From the NCBI GenBank assembly GCA_946998205.1, contig CAMPYJ010000030.1, positions 1 through 30,865 on the forward strand: a DNA stretch of 30,865 bases. Direction: 5' to 3'. This DNA is from an uncultured Prevotella sp. Lineage in GTDB: Bacteria > Bacteroidota > Bacteroidia > Bacteroidales > Bacteroidaceae. Shown here one piece after another: positions 23,625 to 30,865 of this stretch. The translations under genes were made by a program, and so were the position numbers. The notes beneath the pieces are model-generated. The model was not told the origin of the DNA. It did not search any database and was given only the letters and a program-made list of their open reading frames with translations. Position 1 is the first letter of the stretch. The number at the start of each line of letters is the position of its first letter.

Positions 23625-23639
23625 TTTATAGAATCACCC
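23625..23639 (+). repeat. Copy of the 15-bp dispersed repeat near the DUF438 operon promoter
   Basis: TTTATAGAATCACCC differs at one position from the copy at 22792. It ends 12 bp before the -7 element and covers the position where a -33 element would lie. Confidence 0.65.
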
Positions 23640-23651
23640 TGAAATAAAACT

Positions 23652-23659
23652 TACGTTTG
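23652..23659 (+). promoter_or_regulatory. -7 element of the DUF438 operon
   Basis: TACGTTTG fits TAnnTTTG and lies 34 bp before the ATG at 23694. No TTG element occurs 19-21 nt upstream; a dispersed-repeat copy lies there, so this promoter may need an activator. Confidence 0.5.
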
Positions 23660-23693
23660 CTCGTTATATTGTAAATCTGAAAATACAATTCTT

Positions 23694-25247
23694 ATGAACA
23701 AGAATATATGCGAAATGCAGCGGCACTTGCCTAAGATAGAGATAGAACGCCTGCAATATTTGGCTACCATCAAGCAGCAATACGCTCTTGGCGCTATTTC
23801 GCTTGAGGAAGCCAAACGACAACTGAAAGAAAAAGTGGGTAAGCTGCGCCCTTATCATTACGCCTTGATGGAACAGACGATGACGGAAGAAAATCCGGAG
23901 GAATGTTTCAAAGAGAATCTTTCCGAACTCAACAAGCTGCTGGAGGAGATGATGGATTACAGCATTCCAACCTTGCCTGATGATCATCCCATCCGTCACT
24001 ACTATCGCGAGAATGAGGAGATGCGCAGCATACTGAATGCCGCAGAAGACTTGGTGCAGTATCCTGTGATTAAGAATCAGTGGCTGGAACTGTTAGACAA
24101 AGCCTCTGCCTACCTCATACACTATACCCGAAAGCAAAATCAACTCTATCCGATTCTTGAGAAGAAAGGGTTTGACCGTCCCACCGTCACCATGTGGACC
24201 TTTGACGACATGATTTCCAACAGCGTGAAGAAGTTGAGACCATTGCTTGAAGCCAACGATGAAGAGGCTTTTATCGCGCAAGTGAAAGAACTGATACCCT
24301 ATCTCCGCGACTTGATGGACAAAGAAGAGGCCATCCTCTATCCAACCTCGCTCGCCTTGATTAACGAAGAGGAGTTTGAGGAAATGAAGAGTGGAGACCA
24401 AGAGATAGGTTTTGCCTTTATCGACGTGGCAAAGACAGAGAAGAAAGATAACATTCGCCCTGCCGACGGCTTTGCCCAAGAACTGCAATCGCTGCTGGCG
24501 AAGTATGGCTACGCCGTGAAACACGACCAACCGTTAGACGTGACAACAGGCAAGCTCACGCTCGAGCAAATCAATCTCATCTACCAGCATTTGCCTTTCG
24601 ACATCTCGTTTGTCAATGAAGATGAACTGGTGCAATTCTATTCAGACACCGACCACCGCATATTCCCTCGCTCTAAAAACGTGATAGGGCGAAAGGTAGA
24701 AAACTGCCATCCGCGCAAGAGCGTACACATCGTTCGTGAAATTGTGGAAAAGATGCGAAGTGGCGAACAGAGCAAGGCGGAATTTTGGATTAACAAGCCC
24801 AACCTGTTTATCTATATCACTTACTATGCTGTGAGAGACAAGCAGGGTACTTTCAGGGGCATCCTTGAAGTGATGCAAGACTGTACTCGCATCCGCTCGC
24901 TCACTGGGTCGCAGACACTTCTCACATGGGCAGACGAAGAAAAGAAGTCTGCCACACCACCGCCCACCGCTACGATGACAGACTCTGTGGAAGCAGGGAA
25001 AGATAACAACAAACAGGTGACAGAGATTACCGAAGACACGATGCTCAAAGATCTTTTCTCGCAATATCCCGGTCTCAAGGAAGCCTTGGCTCAGCAATAC
25101 GCACCTTTTAAGATGTTGCAAACGGCATTGGGAAAATTAATTCTGAAAAAGGCTACCATCAAGATGGCGGGAGAACGGTCTGGATTAGGAACACAAAAGC
25201 TCATCACGCTGATACGGCAGACCATACGCAGCATCAATCAATCATAA
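23694..25247 (+). CDS. DUF438-hemerythrin-PAS-DUF1858 cytoplasmic protein
   Basis: This 517-residue soluble protein has no signal peptide or membrane segment. Domains in order: DUF438 (about 15-88, LGAISLEEAKRQLKEKVG), a hemerythrin-like HHE domain (about 92-220) with candidate iron ligands H98 (DDHPIRHYY), E106/E108, H143 (LIHYTRKQNQLYP) and the E211/E212 pair (DKEEAILYP), then a PAS domain (about 297-405, PFDISFVNEDELVQFYS, NVIGRKVENCHP). A linker rich in T, P and S leads to a DUF1858-like C-terminal domain (about 445-510, LFSQYPGLKEALAQ). The di-iron and PAS domains suggest sensing or handling of oxygen, nitric oxide or redox state; no output domain such as a kinase is present. It is the first gene of a three-gene operon with two membrane proteins. 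Confidence 0.88.
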   Translation: MNKNICEMQRHLPKIEIERLQYLATIKQQYALGAISLEEAKRQLKEKVGKLRPYHYALMEQTMTEENPEECFKENLSELNKLLEEMMDYSIPTLPDDHPIRHYYRENEEMRSILNAAEDLVQYPVIKNQWLELLDKASAYLIHYTRKQNQLYPILEKKGFDRPTVTMWTFDDMISNSVKKLRPLLEANDEEAFIAQVKELIPYLRDLMDKEEAILYPTSLALINEEEFEEMKSGDQEIGFAFIDVAKTEKKDNIRPADGFAQELQSLLAKYGYAVKHDQPLDVTTGKLTLEQINLIYQHLPFDISFVNEDELVQFYSDTDHRIFPRSKNVIGRKVENCHPRKSVHIVREIVEKMRSGEQSKAEFWINKPNLFIYITYYAVRDKQGTFRGILEVMQDCTRIRSLTGSQTLLTWADEEKKSATPPPTATMTDSVEAGKDNNKQVTEITEDTMLKDLFSQYPGLKEALAQQYAPFKMLQTALGKLILKKATIKMAGERSGLGTQKLITLIRQTIRSINQS

Positions 25248-25261
25248 CATACCTCAATAAT

Positions 25262-26140
25262 ATGGATAAGAAAGTAAGAGAATACTACTGGTGGCGCACC
25301 ATCGCCTCATTTTTATTGGTGCTTTTCGCCATGCCCTTAGGTCATGCGCTGATGATATTGATGGAGAAGTTCATGAGTGAAGGAGCCATGCACGTTGCTG
25401 GTTTTATGATGGGCTTGGCAGGTCTCATCATGGTTATCGTTGGTGTGTTTGTGAAGGGCGATACCCGACAAACGCTGTGGGGACTCTTCGGTGGACTGCT
25501 TTTCTGGACGGGTTGGGTGGAGTTCCTCTTCCTGTATTATGCCCGACGCTATGGCGTTCAGCCAGAGATAGAGAATGGAGTAGTGGTGACAAAGCCCGAA
25601 TACCTCATTATGCCTGCCTCGTTTGGCTTGTGGATGATGGTGATGACCATGTATGTGTTCAGCACAAAGAACGGCTGCGACCTGATTACATGGATACAAA
25701 AGGTATGTTTCCGAAGCAAACGCAAGGTTGTGGTGGTGCAACCCATGACACGCCACACAAGTATCGTCACGTTCATGGAGTTGAACATGATTCTTTGGGC
25801 AATGTACTTGCTGCTCATGTTCTGCTACGACAAGACTTTCCTCGGTGATCATCATCCCGTAACGTTCCTCGTGGGAGTGGGGTGTCTCGTGGGGTCTATC
25901 TTCATGTTTCGCCACCAACTGCACATCGCTGCATGGGGCGCAAACATACGAATGGCTATCGCCACCGTCATCATCTTTTGGACACCTGTGGAAATATTGG
26001 GAAGGATGAACTTCTTTCAAGAGTTTTGGGTAGAGCCAGAGAAACACGCATGGCAAATGCTTGTCATCCTCATGGCGTTTATTTTGTTGGGTGTTTATCT
26101 TTGGCTCAAAGGCAAACAACGAAAGAGAGTTGAGCAATGA
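25262..26140 (+). CDS. Polytopic membrane protein of unknown function
   Basis: I do not recognise this family. The 292-residue protein has about seven or eight hydrophobic segments: near 12-32, 43-64, 70-92, 115-135, 172-190, 200-216, 225-243 and 262-284. Many histidines and aromatics lie at segment ends, for example RHTSIV, GDHHPVTF and FRHQLHIAAWG; these could ligate metal or haem. A basic cytoplasmic loop (FRSKRKVVVVQ) lies mid-protein, and the C terminus is basic (KGKQRKRVEQ), so it is probably cytoplasmic. It starts 14 bp after the DUF438 gene and overlaps or abuts the next gene, so the three are almost certainly co-transcribed. A role as a redox-linked membrane partner is inference only. 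Confidence 0.75.
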   Translation: MDKKVREYYWWRTIASFLLVLFAMPLGHALMILMEKFMSEGAMHVAGFMMGLAGLIMVIVGVFVKGDTRQTLWGLFGGLLFWTGWVEFLFLYYARRYGVQPEIENGVVVTKPEYLIMPASFGLWMMVMTMYVFSTKNGCDLITWIQKVCFRSKRKVVVVQPMTRHTSIVTFMELNMILWAMYLLLMFCYDKTFLGDHHPVTFLVGVGCLVGSIFMFRHQLHIAAWGANIRMAIATVIIFWTPVEILGRMNFFQEFWVEPEKHAWQMLVILMAFILLGVYLWLKGKQRKRVEQ

Positions 26141-26154
26141 TGAAAGGAGTTGGA

Positions 26155-27600
26155 ATGAAGAAAACAACATGGAGACGGCAACATAAATGGTTAGGAATTA
26201 TCTTAGCTCCGTTCGTCATACTCTTTTGTCTCTCGGGAATAGTACTCAATCACGCCAAGTTGTTTCAAGACATCGATATCAGTAGGACGCTGTTACCCTC
26301 AGAATATCGATACAGTCAGTGGAACCAAGGATTGCTTCGTGGTACGCAGAAATGGAGAAACAAGGTGTTGATATATGGCAACGCTGGCATTTGGGCGAAA
26401 GAGAAGGATACCGACACGATAACCGACTTTAACCGCGGACTGCCCAAATGTGCCGATCTGAGAAACATTCGTGGAATGGCGGTCATGCCCAATGGCAGTC
26501 TATACGCCATGAGCCAACGTCATTTATATCGTTTGAACAACCATAGCGTATGGGAACAAGTTGATATCCTTCAAGGTAAGCATGAAAAGTTGAGCGATAT
26601 TACGCAGAAGGGCGACTCGCTCATCATCACGGGGCGGTCTTACGTTTATCTGTCTCGCTTTCCTTACCACGACTTCCAAAAAATTACCTTGACGAAAACA
26701 GACAAAGACCAAGGGAAGGTTTCGCTCTTCCGAACGATATGGCTTCTTCATGGAGGCGGACTGTTTGGTATGGCTGGCAAGCTCTTTGTCGATGCGGTGG
26801 GACTAATCCTCTTGTTTCTCTCCATCTCAGGTGTATATTATTCTTTTGCGCCTCGTTCCCGTTCATCGTTAGCAAAACGTACGAAGCGAGGACTGATAAC
26901 ATGGCACAACAAGTTGGGACGAGGTGCGATGTTCTTTCTGTTGTTGCTGACCATTACGGGCTGGATGCTACGTCCGCCTGCGCTCATCGCCATAGCCTCT
27001 GGCAAAATACCGCCCATACCTTTTTCTTCCATGGACAGCGACAACCCATGGAATGGCTGTCTGCGTTCGCTGCGGTATGATGAGAATAAAGCCGACTGGC
27101 TGTTGTGTACGTCGGACGGTTTCTATTCTCTTCGCCATTTGGGCGACACACCGCAAAGAGAGAAGGTGCAGCCTCCTGTGAGCGTCATGGGCATCAATGT
27201 CGAACAACTCACTCATCGCAACACATGGCTGATAGGTTCGTTCAGCGGCATGTATGTATGGGATAGAGCGCATCAGTCCGTCACCGACTATTTCACGCAT
27301 CAAAAGGTGCAGTCTGTCAGTGGGAGTCCTTTTGGAAGTCACGCCATTGCAGGCTTTTCATCAGACTTGGACGATGCTGACATGGTCGTGGATTTTAAGA
27401 AAGGTAATTCTCGCCTTCGCATGCCCGACAGCATGACAACGCTGCCCATGTCATTACGCAATGTTTGCATAGAAGTGCACACAGGACGCATCTTTACCTT
27501 TTTGGGCATGGCGTCTCTATTTTACATCTTCCTCATGGGCGTGGCTTGCGTATGGTGTCTCTGGAGTGGTTGGAAGATATGGCAAAGAAGATCCCGCTGA
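26155..27600 (+). CDS. PepSY-associated transmembrane protein
   Basis: This is a membrane protein of the PepSY-TM type, a family that includes iron-uptake and ferric-reductase-like proteins such as PiuB. I start it at 26155 (MKKTTWRRQHKW), which has AAAGGAG 5 nt upstream; an ATG at 26137 overlaps the previous stop as ATGA and would add six residues. From 26155 it has 481 residues. Membrane helices are near 12-34, 205-230, 255-275 and 450-475. Conserved-looking histidines sit at helix starts: RRQHKWLG, LLHGGGLFG, WHNKLGRG and EVHTGRIF, a pattern compatible with haem ligation. Between helices 1 and 2, and again between 3 and 4, are large beta-rich extracytoplasmic loops. It likely moves electrons or assists iron reduction, with uncertain substrate. 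Confidence 0.82.
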   Translation: MKKTTWRRQHKWLGIILAPFVILFCLSGIVLNHAKLFQDIDISRTLLPSEYRYSQWNQGLLRGTQKWRNKVLIYGNAGIWAKEKDTDTITDFNRGLPKCADLRNIRGMAVMPNGSLYAMSQRHLYRLNNHSVWEQVDILQGKHEKLSDITQKGDSLIITGRSYVYLSRFPYHDFQKITLTKTDKDQGKVSLFRTIWLLHGGGLFGMAGKLFVDAVGLILLFLSISGVYYSFAPRSRSSLAKRTKRGLITWHNKLGRGAMFFLLLLTITGWMLRPPALIAIASGKIPPIPFSSMDSDNPWNGCLRSLRYDENKADWLLCTSDGFYSLRHLGDTPQREKVQPPVSVMGINVEQLTHRNTWLIGSFSGMYVWDRAHQSVTDYFTHQKVQSVSGSPFGSHAIAGFSSDLDDADMVVDFKKGNSRLRMPDSMTTLPMSLRNVCIEVHTGRIFTFLGMASLFYIFLMGVACVWCLWSGWKIWQRRSR

Positions 27601-27673
27601 GTTTTACGATTGTCCGATGGCGTTTGCATGGCCCATTTTGCAGCCTGCGATTTGAATTGTTGAGTCCTACTGC

Positions 27674-27705
27674 AAAAAAAACCGGCAAAATGAGCCGTGT
27701 GCCGG
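27674..27705 (-). terminator. Distal terminator for the acyl-CoA dehydrogenase transcript
   Basis: On the minus strand CCGGC (27705-27701) pairs with GCCGG (27686-27682) and is followed by eight T residues (27681-27674). The loop is 14 nt. It lies about 105 bp beyond the acyl-CoA dehydrogenase stop, after a first hairpin at 27753-27785. Confidence 0.65.
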
Positions 27706-27752
27706 AACATGCCCGGTGCGAGAAGCGTTCAAGGCATGATGGATGAATGACA

Positions 27753-27785
27753 AATGGCTGTTCGGAATAGATGCGAACAGCCATT
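27753..27785. terminator. Bidirectional hairpin between convergent genes
   Basis: AATGGCTGTTCG (27753-27764) and CGAACAGCCATT (27774-27785) form a perfect 12-bp stem with a 9-nt loop. T-rich but interrupted sequence follows on both strands. It lies between the PepSY gene (plus) and the acyl-CoA dehydrogenase gene (minus) and probably ends both transcripts. Confidence 0.7.
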
Positions 27786-27810
27786 GTCTTCTTGCAATCA
27801 AGAACCGGTT

Positions 27811-29535
27811 TTACTCAGCTACTTGCTCCATGGTGCGATAGTTGTTCAAGTCTTCAGCGCGGAAGTTCTTGATGAACGTGTAGTGTCCTGTATTCTTTTC
27901 CTCCGCTTGCCGCATGTAGACGCGCGCGCTCTTGCCGAACAATTCGGGTGAACGTGATGCATCATCAATGAGCAATACTGACATTAAGAGGTTGGCAGTC
28001 ATGTCGTATAGTCGACGAGCCAAGAAGTCTTGCAGCTCCTGGTTGTCTGCCTCTTTCACCATGTTGACAGCTTCCTCGTACTGCTGAGCCAGCACTTTCA
28101 GTCGTTCGTATGAAGGCTTCCATGCGTCTTCAACCTCATTGCCGAGCATTTCTTTCATGATGTTGAGATAGGTACCGTTCATGATGTAACGTATGGCGGC
28201 TACCACCTGCAGCTGTGTCGTTCCCTCGTAGATGGAGAAGATGCGTGCGTCGCGGAACAAACGCTGGCACTTATAGGCCATAATGAAGCCCGAACCTCCG
28301 TGTATGCTGATGGCGTCATAGGCGTTTTGGTTGGCGTATTCCGAATTCATTCCCTTGGCTACGGGCGTGAACGCGTCTGCCAGACGTGTGTACTTCTTCA
28401 TCTCAGCACGCTCTTCGGGCGCGAGTTTCCGCTCTCGCTGAATGTCCTCAAGCGCTTTATAGATGTCAACATACCTTGCCGTTTGGTACAGCAAGGAACG
28501 GCCAGCGTCGAGTTTGGCCTTCATGCGCGACAGCATGTCGTACACGGCAGGGAACTCTATGATGGCTTGTCCAAACTGCCGACGCTCCTTGGCGTATGCC
28601 AAAGCCTCGTTGTATGCCTCTTGTTCAACGCCAACCGACTGCGCTGCGATGCCCAGGCGCGCGCCATTCATCAGTGCCATGACGTACTTGATGAGTCCCA
28701 TGCGCGTGCTTCCGCACAGTTCGGCTTTGGCATTCTTGTACACCAGCTCACAGGTTGGCGAGCCATGGATACCCAGTTTGTTCTCAATGTGGCGCACATC
28801 CACCCCGCCATCGCGTTTGTCGTAGATGAACATGGACAGTCCTCGCCCGTCTTTCGTGCCTTCTTCCGACCGTGCCAGCACCAGGTGGATGTCCGAGTCG
28901 CCGTTGGTGATGAAGCGTTTCACGCCGTTCAGCCGCCAGCAGTCTTCTTTCTCATCGTAGGTGGCCTTGAGCATCACATGCTGAAGGTCAGAGCCGGCGT
29001 CGGGTTCGGTAAGATCCATCGACATGGTGGCACCCTGGCAAACGCGCGGGATGTACTTCTCACGCTGTTCGTCCGAGCCGAATTCATACAGTGTGTCGAT
29101 GCACGACTGCAGCGACCAGATGTTCTGAAAGCCCGCATCTGCCGCGGCTATCATCTCCGACATCATCGAAAAGGTGACGTTGGGCAGGTTCAGTCCGCCA
29201 TAACGCCGTGGCATCGATACGCCCCACAGGCCCGCCTGCCTTGTGGCCTTGATGTTGTCAAGCGTTTTGCTGGCATACTTCATGCGCCCATTCTCAAGAT
29301 GCGGACCTTCTTTATCCACGTCTTCCGAGTTGGGTTCGATGATGTTTGCCGCCACGTCGCCTGTGATTTCGAGAATACGTTTGTAGTTCTCGATGGCGTC
29401 ATCGTAATTTACCGGAGCATCATCATGGTGCTCTTTGTCTTGGTAGTTGCGCTCCTTGAGCTCAACGATTCGCTTCATCAACGGATGATCTAAGTGAAAT
29501 TCAATCTCCGGATGGTCAGTATAGTAATTGGACAT
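27811..29535 (-). CDS. Acyl-CoA dehydrogenase, long form with C-terminal extension
   Basis: This FAD enzyme introduces a trans-2 double bond into acyl-CoA and passes electrons to the electron-transfer flavoprotein encoded upstream. At 574 residues it is longer than the usual 380-residue class and has a C-terminal helical extension (about 460-574). FAD-binding segment MSMDLTEPDAGSD is at 171-183 and RFITNGDSD at 207-215. The candidate catalytic base is E437 in SIYEGTTQLQ. The C terminus ends FRAEDLNNYRTMEQVAE. Anaerobic Bacteroidales commonly pair such an enzyme with EtfBA; the acyl chain cannot be predicted. It lies 72 bp after etfA, a gap filled by a GC palindrome, and is followed by two hairpins. 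Confidence 0.93.
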   Translation of the reverse strand: MSNYYTDHPEIEFHLDHPLMKRIVELKERNYQDKEHHDDAPVNYDDAIENYKRILEITGDVAANIIEPNSEDVDKEGPHLENGRMKYASKTLDNIKATRQAGLWGVSMPRRYGGLNLPNVTFSMMSEMIAAADAGFQNIWSLQSCIDTLYEFGSDEQREKYIPRVCQGATMSMDLTEPDAGSDLQHVMLKATYDEKEDCWRLNGVKRFITNGDSDIHLVLARSEEGTKDGRGLSMFIYDKRDGGVDVRHIENKLGIHGSPTCELVYKNAKAELCGSTRMGLIKYVMALMNGARLGIAAQSVGVEQEAYNEALAYAKERRQFGQAIIEFPAVYDMLSRMKAKLDAGRSLLYQTARYVDIYKALEDIQRERKLAPEERAEMKKYTRLADAFTPVAKGMNSEYANQNAYDAISIHGGSGFIMAYKCQRLFRDARIFSIYEGTTQLQVVAAIRYIMNGTYLNIMKEMLGNEVEDAWKPSYERLKVLAQQYEEAVNMVKEADNQELQDFLARRLYDMTANLLMSVLLIDDASRSPELFGKSARVYMRQAEEKNTGHYTFIKNFRAEDLNNYRTMEQVAE

Positions 29536-29548
29536 AGTTTGATAATCA

Positions 29549-29597
29549 GCCTCTCCCCCTTACCCCTCCTCAAAAAGTGAGGGGTCGGGGGAGAGGC
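29549..29597. repeat. GC-rich palindromic intergenic repeat, copy 2
   Basis: GCCTCTCCCCC (29549-29559) pairs with GGGGGAGAGGC (29587-29597), and inside it ACCCCTC (29562-29568) pairs with GAGGGGT (29579-29585), giving an almost continuous stem of 18 bp. It fills the gap between etfA and the acyl-CoA dehydrogenase gene. There is no T run directly after it, so it may slow or reduce downstream expression, or protect the etfA mRNA end. Confidence 0.85.
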
Positions 29598-29607
29598 CCC
29601 TCTTGAT

Positions 29608-30630
29608 TTATTTGCTGTTCTCCTTATAATATTTAATCATCTTGGGCACCACTTCCTCCACCGTTCCGGTGATGACATAGTCGGCCAACTGATTGATGGG
29701 TGCGTCGGCATCGGTGTTGATGGATATGATGATGCCCGCGTCTTGCATGCCGGCCACATGCTGAATCTGTCCGGAGATGCCGCATGCGATGTACACCTTG
29801 GGATGCACCGTCACGCCCGTTTGCCCAATCTGGCGGTCTTTCTCTATCCATCCGGCGTCAACAGCCGCTCGACTGGCGCCCACCTCACCGTGTAACACGT
29901 CGGCCAATTCGTATAAAAGGTCGAAAACCCCTTTGCTTCCTACGCCGTAGCCGCCTGCCACAACGATGGGCGCGCCCTTTAGGTTGTGCTTGGCTTCCTC
30001 TACATGTCGTTCCAGCACCTTGACGACATACGCCTCGGGGCCGACGTATTCCGTTACCGCGGGATACACCACCTCGCCTCTCGCCTTACCCTCATACAGC
30101 GCTTTCTTCATCACCCCCGAACGAACGGTGGCCATCTGTGGACGATGGTCAGGGTTGACGATGGTGGCCACGATGTTGCCGCCGAAGGCGGGTCTGATCT
30201 GGTAAAGCAAATTGTCATAGTGCTTTTTGGCTTTACGGTCGTCGTAGTCGCCAATCTCCAGTTGCGTGCAATCAGCCGTCAGCCCACTGGTGAGCGATGA
30301 CGACACGCGCGGTCCCAGGTCGCGGCCGATTACCGTCGCACCCATCAGGCATATCTGCGGTTGCTCTGCCTGGAACAGTTTAACCATGATGTCCGTGTGT
30401 GGTGCCGACGTATAAGGATACAATCCTTCTCCGTCGAAGACAAACAATTTATCAACGCCATAAGGCAGTATCTGGTCTTCTACGTTGCCCTTGATGCCCG
30501 TGCCCACTGCCAGGGCGTGCAGCTCAACACCCAGTTGGTTGGCCAGCGTGCGCCCTTTGGTGAGCAGCTCTTGAGATACCTCGGCAACGGTTGTGCCTTC
30601 TGTCTCACAATATACAAATACGTTGTTCAT
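29608..30630 (-). CDS. etfA: Electron transfer flavoprotein subunit alpha
   Basis: This protein forms a heterodimer with EtfB and accepts electrons from acyl-CoA dehydrogenase. I start at the second ATG (MNNVFVYCETEG), giving 340 residues; an ATG at 30636 would add two. The N-terminal Etf domain (about 1-190) includes the typical segment CLMGATVIGRDLGPRVSS. The C-terminal FAD-binding domain (about 215-335) contains PIVVAGGYGVGSKG, VGASRAAVDAGW, IGQTGVTVHPKVYIACGISG and SINTDADAPI. These match the standard FAD-binding signature. Its partner etfB is not in the window and should lie beyond 30865 on the same strand. Whether this Etf is of the bifurcating kind cannot be judged without EtfB. Confidence 0.95.
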   Translation of the reverse strand: MNNVFVYCETEGTTVAEVSQELLTKGRTLANQLGVELHALAVGTGIKGNVEDQILPYGVDKLFVFDGEGLYPYTSAPHTDIMVKLFQAEQPQICLMGATVIGRDLGPRVSSSLTSGLTADCTQLEIGDYDDRKAKKHYDNLLYQIRPAFGGNIVATIVNPDHRPQMATVRSGVMKKALYEGKARGEVVYPAVTEYVGPEAYVVKVLERHVEEAKHNLKGAPIVVAGGYGVGSKGVFDLLYELADVLHGEVGASRAAVDAGWIEKDRQIGQTGVTVHPKVYIACGISGQIQHVAGMQDAGIIISINTDADAPINQLADYVITGTVEEVVPKMIKYYKENSK

Positions 30631-30670
30631 ATACATTTTGGTGTTAAAAAGCCTCTCACCCCCAAAAAAA

Positions 30671-30708
30671 GCCTCTCCCCCTTACCCCTCCCCAAAAGGG
30701 AGGGGAGT
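30671..30708 (+). repeat. GC-rich palindromic intergenic repeat, copy 3
   Basis: GCCTCTCCCCC followed by TTACCCCTCCCC, AAAA and GGGAGGGGAGT. CCCCTCCC and GGGAGGGG form the hairpin. It lies just upstream of etfA. A partial copy of the left arm (GCCTCTCACCCCC) precedes it at about 30651-30663. Confidence 0.8.
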
Positions 30709-30819
30709 GATTAGACTCGTTGGTTGTAGGTGATGAGGATTTTCTTACTTATTATTCCTTGTTTTGATAATTATTGATTAAGTCTCCCCAGTCAACCTCT
30801 CTGTTAAAAGAAGGTAACT

Positions 30820-30856
30820 ACTCCCCTCCCTTTTGGGGAGGGGTTGGGGGAGAGGC
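30820..30856 (-). repeat. GC-rich palindromic intergenic repeat, copy 4 (inverted)
   Basis: ACTCCCCTCCC, TTTT, GGGGAGGGG and TTGGGGGAGAGGC: this is copy 3 in the opposite orientation, with only one or two differences. Copies 3 and 4 therefore form an inverted pair around 30709-30819, a 111-bp segment with no gene. The window ends 9 bp later. Confidence 0.8.
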
Positions 30857-30865
30857 CCCTCTTAT

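Larger units (their letters stand above)
22848..23693. other. 846-bp gene-free region upstream of the DUF438 operon
   Basis: No credible gene. The region holds three AAAAGCATG copies spaced by exactly 22 bp (23308, 23330, 23352), a cruciform-capable pair (23339-23348/23391-23400), a 9-bp dyad (23486-23508), one copy of the 15-bp dispersed repeat (23625-23639) and a -7 element (23652-23659). It is long for a Bacteroidota promoter region, so it may have regulatory content, or contain a small RNA I cannot identify. Confidence 0.6.

Noticed and set aside
25337..26170. 277-residue histidine-rich frame on the minus strand
   Set aside because: Antisense to the polytopic membrane protein; the histidines arise from complementing hydrophobic codons.
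28300..29493. 397-residue open frame on the plus strand
   Set aside because: It is antisense to the acyl-CoA dehydrogenase gene, which has clear family motifs. The frame is a shadow with no domain.

Overview
The window looks like chromosomal DNA of a Bacteroidales bacterium, most likely Prevotella or a close relative. The reasons are a SusC/SusD pair followed by surface lipoproteins, DUF4302 and BACON-like domains, a Bacteroidales-style EtfA, a NYPY variant of motif IV in RsmA, and several promoters of the Bacteroidota type (TTG about 20 nt before TAnnTTTG). The genus is an inference, since no rRNA or other phylogenetic marker was compared. I see no tRNA, rRNA, CRISPR array, phage gene or transposase.

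Layout. 1-930 is a gene-free, repeat-rich segment: a long hairpin, copies of a 15-bp dispersed repeat and a cluster of small GC hairpins. 931-9739 is one complete transcription unit with a promoter at 865-896 and a terminator at 9764-9797. It encodes a SusC-like transporter, a SusD-like lipoprotein, a zinc metallopeptidase lipoprotein, a DUF4302 lipoprotein and a lipoprotein with two BACON-like domains. It contains no glycosidase, so protein, peptide or glycoprotein capture is more likely than polysaccharide use. 9740-10744 is another gene-poor kilobase. 10745-13667 carries ahpC, ahpF and dps, a peroxide-defence set. 13940-16657 is minus-strand housekeeping: rsgA, frr and rsmA, with an octamer minisatellite and a GC palindrome between frr and rsgA. 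17167-19223 holds a small lipoprotein gene meeting mutY stop to stop, then a ferritin gene. 19512-21683 encodes a Pif1/RecD-like helicase with a C-terminal HTH region, and 21867-22847 a secreted endonuclease/exonuclease/phosphatase-fold enzyme whose last residues come from a dispersed repeat.

23694-27600 is a tight three-gene operon: a soluble DUF438-hemerythrin-PAS-DUF1858 protein, a polytopic membrane protein of unknown family and a PepSY-type membrane protein. It is preceded by an 846-bp region with an unusual dyad and 22-bp phased repeats. This is the best candidate for an uncharacterised system, plausibly redox, nitric-oxide or iron related. 27811-30630 (minus) encodes a long acyl-CoA dehydrogenase and EtfA; etfB is expected just beyond the right edge.

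Themes. Peroxide, iron and redox functions recur (AhpCF, Dps, ferritin, hemerythrin-PAS, PepSY, MutY for oxidised guanine). Non-coding space is rich in short structured repeats of at least four kinds, some lying between genes of one apparent operon.
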